The translations under genes were made by a program, and so were the position numbers. DNA of 64,000 nucleotides from Lyophyllum atratum (lineage: Eukaryota; Basidiomycota; Agaricomycetes; Agaricales; Lyophyllaceae): the NCBI GenBank assembly GCA_014905825.1, contig JACGCN010000034.1, forward strand, positions 496,001-560,000, written 5' to 3'. Below, piece after piece: positions 35,559-46,500 of the stretch; position 1 is the stretch's first letter, and each line of letters opens with the position of its first letter. Below the pieces are notes generated by a model, which did not search any database, was not told the origin of the DNA, and saw only the letters and a list, made by a program, of their open reading frames with translations.

Positions 35559-36705
35559 CTAACAGCAATCCGCATATTGCAGGCGATCTGTACGATGGCA
35601 AGCAAATTTGGATCCGCGCAAAAACAGCTTCATAAAGGACCTGGGGCATGTGAGATTAGAAGTGGAAATAAATGAGAAGCAGCAGGCGTACCAAAGTGAG
35701 TAGTACATCTCTGCAGTGAGATCATACCAGGCCACAACGAGTCGGGCGGTTTGCGATGGGCAGTCAAACACTTCCCTCTCTGTAATATTCGGGGATAAAC
35801 CTGTTATATGAAATTAGCACGCTTCAAGAGTGGGAAACAGAAATCCGACGCACCAGCCTTATGGAATATCTCTTGTGTAGTATAGACGCCTGCTCCATAG
35901 AATATACTCCACTCCTTCCTGATAGCAGTCATAGCCAGGCCGGTACCTCGAACGCATCCAGGCTACTAACTCAGCCAAAAATGCAGAATAGTCGGTATAA
36001 ATATTTGCTTGCTGTGCAGGCAAATCCTTGCGGCAGGACGCCCAATGAAATCAGACCGACAGAACCATGTCAGCAGCAAAAAAACAATGACTTACTTGAA
36101 TCAAAAGATCATTTGTTGGTAGCGCGAGGACGTGTGTCTTGAATTCGAATGTGATTCCAATTTTAAAGCCTCGGCGCTATTATCAAGCTGTCAGTAATTT
36201 AGAAATCCTGCCAAGTTAAAAAGCGTACATCTTTGTCAACCTTGCAAACTGCATCATGCCATTATCCTTCGAGTATATTTGAACGGACGTATGTTTGAAT
36301 AACTGAATCTAAAGTTGAGGGTTTACGAGAATTAGTGAATCAGACGCATTGATAGAATGTGTGACATACCTGAGTCCAGTAATCCTTGCCATTTCCATCC
36401 CGGAACTTCAAAATAACATTGCGAGGTGATGGTTCAGTTACGACAAGTTGAAGCTTGTGATTTGAGATTGGAACATTTTCTAGGGAGTGGTATTTAGGAG
36501 GGAAAAGGCCCCGTTGGACAATAGTTGAGGAAGGAACAGGGTATACATGTCCTTCAGCAGCCAAAGAACCCGGTGGGTGATTTCCCTTCTCCTTTGATGT
36601 GGCGTCACCCCAGACAGCCTCTAGAATGAGATCTTCTGCCGGAGTTTCCTGTAGGAAATGTTGGATTTGAAAACCATCAAGGACTCCTTCACCAAATTCA
36701 GGCAT
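35559..36705 (-). CDS. Gene of unknown function inside the inverted-repeat element
   Basis: Not recognised. ATG 36705 opens a clean 112-codon exon (MPEFGEGVLDGFQIQHFLQE ... DGNGKDYWTQ) ending at a GTATGT donor at 36369. Exon 2 (36229-36302) reads LFKHTSVQIYSKDNGMMQFA. Further coding stretches read GFKIGITFEFKTHVLALPTN and DLLIQ before a perfect GTAAGT donor, then ANIYTDYSAFLAELVAWMRS, KEWSIFYGAGVYTTQEIFHK, EREVFDCPSQTARLVVAWYD and, after a last intron, FMKLFLRGSKFACHRTD with stop at 35559-35561. Two joins (near 36175-36228 and 35920-35960) do not keep frame with ordinary introns, so the gene may be starting to decay or I have missed small exons. No DDE/D, tyrosine-recombinase or helicase motif, no signal peptide, no membrane segment. 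Probably element cargo or an unfamiliar transposition protein. Confidence 0.5.
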
Positions 36706-36839
36706 GGCAGAAGCAGATGAGCAGAAGCAGATGAGATGAGCAGACACAACGGGATGTCATTGTGAGGAGCAATAAATACAAAATAAATTTCAAGTAGCTG
36801 ACTGAGCGATTGAATGGGCCGGGATGGCTGACTGATCAG

Positions 36840-36955
36840 CAGAGATTAGATTGATACATCCGGGGTCCTGAGTCGTGGATTTGTTTGGTTGATGGCGGAG
36901 CTCAAATTACGGCTCGGCACGTCGGTTAGGGAGCTGGTCAGTCCCTGTTGCCATA
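36840..36955 (-). repeat. Right terminal inverted repeat (116 bp)
   Basis: Reverse complement of the left repeat with 5 mismatches, ending ...CCCTGTTGCCATA, immediately followed by the duplicated GTTTCG at 36956-36961. Confidence 0.92.
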
Positions 36956-37588
36956 GTTTCGGCTCCCTCATGAAAGAATCGAGCGATTTTTTTCTGTGTG
37001 CAAATCCTCATTGGCACCTCGGTTCAGCTGGTGCACCATCCTCCTTGACTTGCCGGCTGGTAAGCATCATTCTCCGACTGAGGACCTCATCTGCCATTTG
37101 TCCGGTGCCGTTCCTTGTGGCTGCAGCTGCACACCACTCGCAGCTTCATTACAGAGCAAGTTTGACCTCGGCTCCTCGAAGCTCTTTGTAGAAAAAGAGC
37201 TTATGTCAGTCCCTCATAATGTTCTTTTTTAATTGTACATTCACACCAATGCCAGACTCCCCGAAAATATTTTCAGTCTGCGACAATGGCGGGGGTATAA
37301 GAGGGCGCAACGGGGTTTCAGGCCGCTCTAGCGGTGGCGAGGAGTTTCTAAGGTACATACACGGCGTCGAAGGACAGCAAGGAACAGCAAAAACAAGTAG
37401 CAAGGCAGCGAGAAAGCAGGGCAGCAACAAACAAAGCAAAGGGATCGTTCAGCACAGCATCTCCATCATATGTACGATCTATGTATGATTTTACCATGCG
37501 CTTGCGAAGGGTGCGGACAAATATGTAAGTCGGACACGTGTGATAGTCGGTCCCTCTTCATATATGCCAGGCGGAAAACACTGGAGGC
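36956..37588. other. Right flank of the element, no gene recognised
   Basis: Starts with the right GTTTCG target duplication. Contains an A/G-rich run with CAGCAAGGAACAGCAAAAAC-type low complexity around 37370-37440. Frames on both strands lack recognisable content. Confidence 0.4.
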
Positions 37589-38052
37589 CTAGTTCCAATG
37601 GACAGACCTCGCCGGAGCTTTATTCCGAATTTCTTCGTTTATTGCCTTCAGTGCCCTGATCATCCGAACCATACATGCAAAATCAAGCAAAGATGTTGCC
37701 GCCATGATGATGCGGAAGATCACATCCGCCCATGGTTTATGCGATTCGGCAGTGGTAGGTAGAAGTTGTATAAGCACCTCTCGCCGACGCAGCCGTGATG
37801 TTGTCGTTTCTGGAACAGCCACCATCCTCGATGTGAAGGTGGTTGGATGATGCTTGTGATTCGTAATATGAAGGGAGGAAGAGCAGGAAATACATGCAGA
37901 GGTAGCGAAGTTTGGTGGCATATAGGAGTTGAATTTGCCTGACCCAAAACCGCAGTCTGGAGTGGATAAAATGCATTGAGACGGCTGCGAATGATCTTCT
38001 CGAACCGTAGTACCCATTTCTTATAAGGCTTCTCTAAGTTGTAGAGCGCCAT
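37589..38052 (-). pseudogene. Collapsed third copy of the membrane-protein family
   Basis: Read on the minus strand, about 37945-37830 encodes RLRFWVRQIQLLYATKLRYL then CMYFLLFLPSYYESQASS, matching the first membrane segment of the gene at 964-2720 (LRYLYLPILLWLPVYYFSQA). Only about 25 codons later, in another frame, comes KPWADVIFRIIMAATSLLDF then ACMVRMIRALK, matching the last segment (ALRVVITSITVIDLG, CMVWIWKTLR), with stop at 37589. Everything between these two blocks in the intact copies, some 250 residues, is missing and the frames disagree. ATG 38052 (MALYNLEKPYKKWVLRF) is a possible original start. I infer an internally deleted, dead paralogue. Confidence 0.65.
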
Positions 38053-38275
38053 CCACAGTAGTGGCGCTATTCGGGGTCAAAGATTCAAGGATCAACCATG
38101 AACAGTGGGGGAGGTTACACAGCCTCCTTTCAGGTAGAACTATGATCCTCGAGGACCGAAGGAACAAAAGGGGTAATGGTTACACAGCCGGGCATTCGGA
38201 GGAATCCTGAGAAGCGTCAGCGTACGTCTGCGAATAATTTATTGCAGGAGGAATGGCACACAGCCTCCTTGATAT

Positions 38276-38722
38276 CTAGTGAACGGCAATGGTGAGTGGC
38301 GGAAGGTAGAAGATTGGGATATCATGATTCTTGCGCAGCCTTGCCCTTTGTCCGTAGTATGAAAAGTCTATAGCTAAGCGTAACCCAGGCGCCACTTCCA
38401 TTGCCAGGCGGTGCAGCCGCTCTTCTTGACCGACGTGCGCCTGGATATATGCTGAACTACTGAGTCGGTGTAAAGCTCTAGTCCAAGATGGCGAGGAAAT
38501 GGCATAATTGACACGATCCTGTTCAGAACGAAGTATGAGTCGGAGTGTGCTAGACAAGGGTCGAATAGAAAAATTTTAAAGTCGGAAAGGGGCGTCAATA
38601 TGGCGACACTCCCCCTGCCTCGGAAATAAACCTACGTCGGGCTTAATATCACGGTGAATGAATCCATTAACGAATCCATCTTTATGACAGGACTCGATAG
38701 CGAGTATCATCTGGGGTCAAGG
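38276..38722 (-). pseudogene. Degenerate fragment of an AGC (NDR/LATS-like) protein kinase
   Basis: The minus strand near 38715-38645 reads QMILAIESCHKDGFVNGFIH and RDIKPD, the HRD catalytic-loop motif. The usual CHKLGFIHRD spacing is disturbed by a four-residue insertion that looks like a short duplication (GFVNGF). Downstream, KIFLFDP recalls the NFLFDP strand of fungal AGC kinases, and a later frame gives LAIDFSYYGQRARLRKNHDI, recalling the SYYEQQRR...KHGI segment of that group. The pieces are in different frames, the DFG motif is not recognisable, and no N-lobe precedes them. I read a dead fragment. Confidence 0.5.
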
Positions 38723-39364
38723 ACAGTAAGGCTATTGCCTACTTGGCGTCATCTGAAAGTTCCCTTGGATCGCAAGGCTAATATGCATTATAAACCCGTC
38801 GCTGAACCAGAGATCCTCAGTTTTCTAGCGAAATGTGCAAGCAGCAACACTGAAGGACAAAAGGATGAGAGAAAGCAAGGTCCCATCATATACATGGTGA
38901 AAGCCTATTGATATGGCCGTAGGCAAATATAACTTTGGGTCTATTGACTGATATGTGTTAATCACGATCAGAATGAGCAGTGATATCGGAGGCACCGAGC
39001 TCGCTTTAGGAGAAGAAACGCGAAGCATAGGGGGTTTTGGGCATTCAGGTGGACATGTTTTCTCTCAGAGGTTAAGCAGCCACAGAATAATGTCCTAGGC
39101 TGTGCAGCATGGCGTAGAGGTGATGGAGTGCGAGGTCATTCGCGAAGAGCAGTCGCTGGAGTACCCATAGAGGGTGGGGGGTTCGGTGTTCGGACTTGAG
39201 CGGAGGGGTGCCCGGTGGAGGAGGAGGTGCAACTCCGCCACTCCGATCACAGCACGACGCACGTGAGGAATCGCGACCATTGTTACCTTGTTACACGGTT
39301 ACTCGTTGTCGTGTCCGTCTCCGCCTTACCTGTCGGTTGCCACCTCCTTTCTTTTACGACTATC
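38723..39364. other. Intergenic stretch and promoter of the coiled-coil gene
   Basis: No gene is evident. The open frame of the next gene extends upstream to 39215 without an in-frame ATG before 39365, so this part is likely 5' UTR. A C/T-rich run precedes the ATG. Confidence 0.4.
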
Positions 39365-40915
39365 ATGCCGAACTTTGACGATAACAATGTCCATTCCATC
39401 GAATTCGAAGCCCCACTCTCCACCGACAGCCTCTCCGCCGCTAAAAGGCACTTCTCTATCGATCTCAGTCTCGAGCTCGAACGGCAATTAGATATGGAGA
39501 CTTTCCCGCCGACCCCTTCCCACCACACAGACTCATATCCCACAACGAACGGTGCTGCGAGCACACTCAATCGAGATTCACTGGATCCACACATACTAGC
39601 CCACATCGTGAAGCAATTACAGCAATCCCTGACCGACGTTACTAAGGATCGCGATGAACTGCGGGACGTGGTTGCCCTATCACACTCACATGAAGCAGAA
39701 CTACAAGATGCCTTGCAGCATATGATCGACAAGGCTACGACGATGGAGGTCGAACTTAGCGATGCCAGGAAACGGATCAAGGACGATGAAGACGCTATCG
39801 CCCTATTGCGTACGAAAGTCGAGGAGAGCCGGTTAGTACTTGTACGCTGTTCTACGGACCACACACTGACGTGGCTTCTCAGCCGAGGGCTAATGCGCCT
39901 CCAGACTGAGAACAGACGGCAAAGTCTTGCTCCAGTTGACTTGACCCGTGCAGGCATCCCGTCATTTGGCAGTCCGCCATCTTCCAAACGTGCATCATTC
40001 ACCCCTCTGACAGGCAGTCTAACCGCACGACCAACTCATGGCCATAGGCGCATTGCTTCTGTCTCCGACTCCCCCACAAATGCCACATTTTTCGACAAAA
40101 GCCCTAATTCCCAAACCCTCGCATTCGATAGTCTTACCTCCCCCTATCCTCCCAGCACCTCACGGCGTTATTCTGGTCTTTTCGGGCGAACATCACCCTC
40201 ACAGCCTGATTCAGCACCGTCCGATCAAACATCCGCAGACGTGGAAGAACTGCGCAAAGAGTTGCGCACACTCAAGAATGAACTGGAAAACACGAAGCAT
40301 GAATTATCAGAATCAAATGAGGCGAGGGAGGCATCCGAGTTGTGTGTCAAGGCGTTGCGGGATTTTATCGGCGAAAATAACGTTGGTGGGTCGGGTGCAG
40401 AAACGTCCAGTGTGACGTCGGTCAAACTCCCACCCTTGCCAACGATGGCTCGTGGTGACGAAGAGGCTGAGAGTAGGAAGGCTGCTGGTTCGTGGGGGTT
40501 CAAACTTTGGGGGGATAGCACCTCGGTATCAAAACCTTCACCACTGATGCCCCAATCTGCTACCCTTGCTCCTATACCTGCCGCACCGTCGCCTCACATG
40601 CCAATGTCCGCGACACCCCTTTCTCGCAAGCTCGGAGGTTTTTTCAGCTCTCGGAGTTCGTCGATCAGCTCGATGGCACCCACTTCAGTGCCGCCGCTCC
40701 AGTCGAATGCCGCGTCGAGTATCCGGGAGTCGATGTATAGCGCCTCGGACACCTCGTCCTTTGTGGAACCGGCTAGCCCGCCGACTGAGTATAACATGAA
40801 CGTTGTTGTCCGGGATGTCACCAACCTTTCGGATTCGAGCGCTGGCAACAGCCCCGACCTCGCCAAGGAAATCCAAATACATCCCTCGTCCCGCCATGGA
40901 ATCATTGCTTCATGA
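39365..40915 (+). CDS. Coiled-coil, Ser/Pro-rich protein of unknown function
   Basis: Not recognised. ATG 39365 (MPNFDDNNVHSIEFEAPLST) starts a single long frame of 516 codons. Residues about 75-160 form a predicted coiled coil (HIVKQLQQSLTDVTKDRDEL, SHEAELQDALQHMIDKATTM, EVELSDARKRIKDDEDAIAL), followed by a Ser/Pro-rich disordered region with SPxx sites, a second coiled coil at about residues 290-345 (DVEELRKELRTLKNELENTK) and a Ser/Pro-rich tail with FKLWGDST and GGFFSSRSSS. Within the frame, 39832-39882 is a perfect 51-base intron (GTTAGT...CTGAC...CTCAG); splicing removes 17 codons and joins EESR to RGLMRLQTENRR, which continues the first coiled coil better than the unspliced reading. The spliced form would be 499 residues. 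Confidence 0.72.
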   Translation: MPNFDDNNVHSIEFEAPLSTDSLSAAKRHFSIDLSLELERQLDMETFPPTPSHHTDSYPTTNGAASTLNRDSLDPHILAHIVKQLQQSLTDVTKDRDELRDVVALSHSHEAELQDALQHMIDKATTMEVELSDARKRIKDDEDAIALLRTKVEESRLVLVRCSTDHTLTWLLSRGLMRLQTENRRQSLAPVDLTRAGIPSFGSPPSSKRASFTPLTGSLTARPTHGHRRIASVSDSPTNATFFDKSPNSQTLAFDSLTSPYPPSTSRRYSGLFGRTSPSQPDSAPSDQTSADVEELRKELRTLKNELENTKHELSESNEAREASELCVKALRDFIGENNVGGSGAETSSVTSVKLPPLPTMARGDEEAESRKAAGSWGFKLWGDSTSVSKPSPLMPQSATLAPIPAAPSPHMPMSATPLSRKLGGFFSSRSSSISSMAPTSVPPLQSNAASSIRESMYSASDTSSFVEPASPPTEYNMNVVVRDVTNLSDSSAGNSPDLAKEIQIHPSSRHGIIAS

Positions 40916-43572
40916 TACCCATCTCGTAACCCGCCATTTCACGACTCTGCATGACATAACTCTCAATATCGAGGAGTTGGATTGGAGCTTATATTTATAC
41001 AATCATCAACCACCATGTTTCGCTCTCCAATGTTTCCTTGAGGTCATCTCGGTCGTTATAATATCCGGCCGAGACATTTTTATATGCCTCAAATTGCATT
41101 CAATCTATGCTCCCTTGTTCTGTATGCTTATTATGTTCGATTTATAGACACTACTAGTACAAACTACCCCATGTTGATCTTAATCACAGCCCTAATCAAT
41201 CCATATCAAATCTCCAGGACCCAGTAAACAAGCCCTTCTACATAGGACGCCATCATCGACCGTGTCACTGCTTGCTCTCATTGCGAATGGTGTTCCCCTG
41301 TTATGTTCAATATCAGGTAAGTATTCACTTTGTCAACTTTTTCGTAATCGTATGCTACTGACATATTATAGTTTCTTTGGGTGAGGGACACGCCGCATTA
41401 ATTCTACCACGGGTCGACGAGACCCTCGAATGATCTTCGACCGCATCAGGGTGTACCTTGATACCTTGATCGTTGGGCCATCGACGGCATTCGATCACTT
41501 ACCGGCCAATCAACATTCACGAGGGTCCTAGATATAGCGATTTTGGGGTTGATGAGCGCGAGATCACCCATGGCCAGAATTACAGCATTGCTTGAACTTT
41601 GGTGGACAGCGCATAGGTTGGTTGCCTATGATGTGTATCCCCTCAGAGCTAGAACATTATTTCCTTCGCAAGTGGTAAGGGTTTTATTGACTGCGTGGAT
41701 ACTCAGGATAGGTTTATGCTGATAATTCGGGCAAGCATGTCTCCCTTCGAAGTAGCAAGGACGTCGCGCTCTCCATGGTCCTCACACCACTACGACGGTT
41801 CTATCGTATAGCGTCATCTGAGTGGTTCCGACGTCTCGCAAGCGAAGATCTGGTTGATTCGGAAATGCCTGGATGACAAGTGGTTAAAATCTGTTGCTTG
41901 ATGACCTCAAAGCAGTTAATTGAAGTGTAAGTCTTCGACTTCCTCGCACTTCTCTCCTCAGCGGGGCTCGTTCTCGTTTCTCGTCCTTCTCCTTCGTTAA
42001 ATTTCTTCCTTCGTCCCTCCTTGCTGGAAATTCAAGACGGAGTCAGTGAAGAGAGCTTGGCTGGCCTCAAGGTTTCGATGATCTCTAGTTATGCGTTGAC
42101 CTTGATCAGCCCCCGTTTCTGAAATTGGACGACTCTTTTCACTCCTCGATTCGGACTCGGCGGTATCGGTTATTCCGCCGAGACGCTCATTGCGCTATTG
42201 CACTAGCGTGCTGTTCTTTGGCCCATGGGGGTGTGTATCACCACCTTAGCCATCTCCACGAGTTCATGGAGTACGGCAACCAATGGCTGCTGCGTATTGA
42301 TTTTTTCTCTTCAGTTCATCGTCCCTCGATCTCGCCTGTCTCAAGCCTCCCTGTACAATTCCCGTAGAGTGGATGCTGACCCTTTGCTCGGGAGTACTCA
42401 GTAGAGTCAGCGACACCCGTAAATGGTAAGAATATTTCCGAAAGAAGGAATCGTCCTCGATCGATCGGCCACCTACCCTGATGTATATTTGCAATCACCG
42501 ACTCTCGGAAAGATGTGGGCCTTGTCTGTTATCGGTGAAAGCAAATTTCCGGAGCGCTGTGGGGAGCCCTGGGGGCCTTGAGGTGATGAGGCTCGGATGT
42601 ATCTGTGAATCCGCACTCCCAGTGCTGTTCCGCATCGAACTTTGCATCGATTAAAGATGCGCCACTGGTCAGCTGCTTGAGAAGGCCAGCCAAGTCATGT
42701 TGCGTGGTCCCGCTACTCGAGGACGCGCGCATACTTTGTAAGCGTTCTTACCCCTGTATGCCAAATCGGAATCAATTCAAGTTTCAAAGTGCCTATCAGC
42801 GACAGCGCTGACAGTGTTCGCTGGTCACCTAGAAGCGTGCTTGAAGGTGGATACCGATCTTGGTCGCTGTCCTAATCCTTCTCGGTGGTCGCTTTTAATG
42901 TGGCAGCAAGAATCATGATCATGATTATCAACATTTACAAAGATAGAACATCAGGTAGGTCAGGTCAGGGAATGAAGTCATTGAAGACAAGAAATATGTG
43001 TACAAGGCGAAGGAATGCGAGCATATGCTTCTGATACATTGCACGGATCAGATTCCGTTGCGAGTAGACTCGTTGATGGATAGAGTATGTCCTTTTCTCC
43101 GGGCGCATTGAGCGAAAGCAAGTGGTATCCGTCAAGGTGTCAATGTGGTCAAAGATCGTCGCTAGATCGTGATACGCCTCTCACAGCTGGCCGGAGAAGG
43201 CTCCCCTCGGTCTCCAATACCGTTACAACAGGTGCCACATTGGTTATGTCAGGAAGTAACACGTCTGTCAGACGGAAAGATGGATACGTACCTATAACGT
43301 TCATTGAGCGCATTGTAGCCTAACAGGTGTGACCCAATTTCCTGATTAAATGAACTGATATTCCTTGCCAAATGTATCATTATCATCTACAAGGACTGTG
43401 CATGAAGACGAGGTGGTGTGCCCAAACACAGCCACGCCCACGGAAGTAAATCGGGAGTTCGGCCATCTCCGAAATGTCGATTGACCGCGGCAATCTGGGA
43501 TGAATCGGGCGATTTCACAGCGTGCTCTGAACAACCCCAACTCTTCTCCAACCCTCATCATCATTTCTATCC
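40916..43572. other. 2.6-kb intergenic stretch, no gene recognised
   Basis: I looked on both strands and found only short frames (for example 42125-42367 plus and 43346-43627 minus) without splice support or motifs. GTAAGT-like and CAG words occur (41317, 41932), so an unrecognised non-coding transcript or a decayed gene is possible. The last 200 bases must include the TF2 promoter. Confidence 0.4.
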
Positions 43573-46500
43573 ATGACTTCCTCCTCAACGTCTGAAAAGT
43601 CCTTGGGAATTCCTGGAAATATCTCAAATCCTATAAAGAAACGGCGAAAGGGTGCAACTCGCCTCAGCTGTGCTGAGTGCCGCAGGTACGGCCCTGTGGA
43701 GTCATCAATTGAGTTCTACTCAACGTCGCTCTTAGGTTGAAGTTACGATGCGATCGAGGCATTCCTTGCGGCTCATGCGTCAAACGTGGATGCGGGGCTA
43801 TCTGTCCTGATGTACGGCTACCCCTGCTTATTCCTGGTCGCATGATGCTAACTTTGCTATCGGCAGGGTTCTCTAACCACTGGACAAGGAAATCGGTACA
43901 GATCGAATGCCTGCGGTACATAATGTATAATATTAACTAAACATTTGGACAGGTTCGTCCTTGCATCGACTCAAGAACTGCATGAAAAAATTGCAGAGCT
44001 TGCGACACGCGTCCGGCAGCTCGAAGATGGGTTACGCACAGCACATTCTCATCTATCGTCGGAACAGCACCCCTTACTAGCCGAAGAACTTCTTCGGATA
44101 AAAGCACCCCTGCAACGAGAGGCTGCACCTCTTAGGACTCCGAACGCCAACCCTGTTAAGGAGGAGGAGCAAAACCCTGATGTCGTGGATGCATTCGGCT
44201 CACTGTCAATCAGCATATCCGGTCGAGCCAATTACTTCGGTCATGTGGCTACCTCCTGGGTAAATCCTTTGCTCTCAGCGTATTGGCTATACCCAGCTAA
44301 CATCGCCATATCAGTATTTCCTACAGGTCTGTTTTACCCTTCTGCCCACGATCCGGTCATTTATCAACTTCCGCTTTGTAGAACGAGCTGCCAGAAGACG
44401 GTGATCAGGGGGACCAACTCGCGACCCTTCGTACCGTACTGCCCTCAGACATCCTCAAGAGAGCGTCTGCGTTCCCAATATCGGCCACCAATCAGTCCTC
44501 TGAAAGTGAGCGCGTCGGCCTACAGGACCTTTTTTGGTACCTTCCACCTGCGGACAAGGCTCTTGAGCTTCGATCCATTTATTACAGCCACGCGGCATGG
44601 ATGTAAGTCGGCTTTGTGACGAATCGGATCCGGGCTCAACTAGGTTTGATACAGGTACAACCCCATCTCCCAGGAGTCATTTGACTCTCAAGTATACACA
44701 CAGTTCTATGATCCCAACATCGGCCCGCAACCTGACGAGCCTTTGCTATCTCATCGTCTCTCCCTCGTATTCATGGTTCTTGCCATCGGGTCCCTCATGA
44801 ACACGTCTCTCCCGGCTTACAATCTGGAGGCTGAAAAGTACCACCAACTCGCAAGAGCAGCTCTGTTCACGAACTCAATATTTGATGAGCCGACTATAAA
44901 CGCTGTGCAGGCCTTGGTACGTCTGTTCTGATGACACATGGGATGACTCTAAACATGTAGTATTACCAGTACCTTATGACATTCTATCTTTTCTTGGCTG
45001 ATCGTCACGGCACCAATTCTGGGGCCCGATGGGCGATAATGGGGATCGCGGTTAAAGTGGGTCAGAGTGTGAGTTATTCTTAATTCCCTTCCGGGTCTTC
45101 TGCTCTGACCGCTGTGTCCACCAACGTTCTGTAGATTGGACTACGTCAGAAATGTTTATGTTGAATCAACTTCGCCGAACTAACTGTTATACAGATCGCG
45201 ATAGCGGGCGCTGGAAGGTCGATGCACAGGAAACGCAGAATCGACGTGAGCTGTTCTGGGAATTGTTCACGTATGATTCTTGGCAATGTTTCACCTTCGG
45301 TCGACCACCATCCTTCGCGTTACCCCATGTGGATTGCAAGATGCCTTTCCTGAATGACGCGTCCGACGAAAAGAGCTGTATGTCACATATCCCATAAATA
45401 ACCTAATCAGCTACTCACAGGTCATGTCAGTCCACGCTTGGAAGCATCGTTTCAGTTCTGAATGCATGAACCTTCTCCACGATCAAGCCTTCGGGGCGAA
45501 GATGCCGACATACGCCACCGTCCTCCAGCTCGATCGCAAACTGCGTGCTTTCCCAGTACCACCCGTCCTCCAGGTTGCAGGTTTCGGAAGCTCAGAGCCT
45601 CGGTCCGGTGGTTACCCTGAAACTGTGATGCTGACTCTCCAACGGCATGTCGTGCTTGCCATCAGAGAAATGGGTGCGTGAACTTTCCGACCTCGCCCCG
45701 TGAGATTATTGATCCATGGGATACGTCCCACAGACTTGTTGTATCTCCACAGAAGCTTCTTTGCACGAGCTATTAGTGATCATCCGAAAGATCCTCTGGG
45801 GAGTCCCTACGGAACATCCGTGATCGCAGCCTATCGAAGTGCAGGCTCTCTGGTGGCGCTGATGCGGAACCTTCACACTCAACTTAAAGAACCTAGCGAA
45901 CGGATATGGTTCTTGTGGACGCACATGTTCTCTTGTGCGGTAAGTGTTACGGCAGTTTCATGATACCTAGAAATTTTACTGAGCACTGAATAGATTATTT
46001 TGGGATCGATCGTGACCCGATGTCCGTCGATGAGCCTAGCACCGTCTGCGCTAGTGCAGCTTGATTCTGCCTGCGAACTTTTCTCCAAGACGGCTCACGG
46101 ATTCCGTGCCGGGAAGGTTTTAGTGAGTTCTAAAACCCTTCTCAAGTAGCCCTCGGCCCGATTCATCTGACGAAACTATTATAGGATATCATGTTACACC
46201 TGCAGGAGAAAGCCCATTTCAGCCTTGAAGAATTCAGGAAGGGACGAGGTTCTCCAGTGACCAAGTATAGCCTGTCTTCTTCAGGCGACTCTCCTACTTC
46301 GCCAGAGGAAGACGATGAGCTGTCGATTCTAGGTGGAAAGACGCGGTTAGTTGCAAAAAAGGAACCGTCTTCGCCGACAATCATGGAGCGATCACCTACA
46401 TCACGCAACCCCATCGTGCCGCTGCCATTATCTCCATCTATGCAAGGCCAAGTACACCCAAGTGTCTGGGAGTACCTAGACTCATTCGGCCACCAACCAT

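Larger units (their letters stand above)
33952..36955. mobile_element. 3,004-bp inverted-repeat element, superfamily unassigned
   Basis: The element is defined by 116-bp terminal inverted repeats that begin TATGGCAACAGGGACTGACC and differ at 5 positions (about 96% identity), and by a 6-bp flanking duplication GTTTCG. Inside are subterminal tandem repeats next to the left end (34068-34560) and one minus-strand multi-exon gene (35559-36705) that shows no transposase motif. The high repeat identity suggests recent insertion. A 6-bp duplication does not match the 2 bp of Tc1/mariner, the 8 bp of hAT or the 3 bp of PIF/Harbinger, so I leave the superfamily open. It is probably non-autonomous, unless the gene encodes an unfamiliar recombinase. 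Confidence 0.8.

Noticed and set aside
33952..36955. LTR retrotransposon interpretation
   Set aside because: The end repeats are inverted, not direct, and there is no reverse transcriptase or integrase.
38110..38275. Repeated ACACAGCC words
   Set aside because: Three scattered copies without regular spacing or inverted ends; not enough to call a repeat or MITE.
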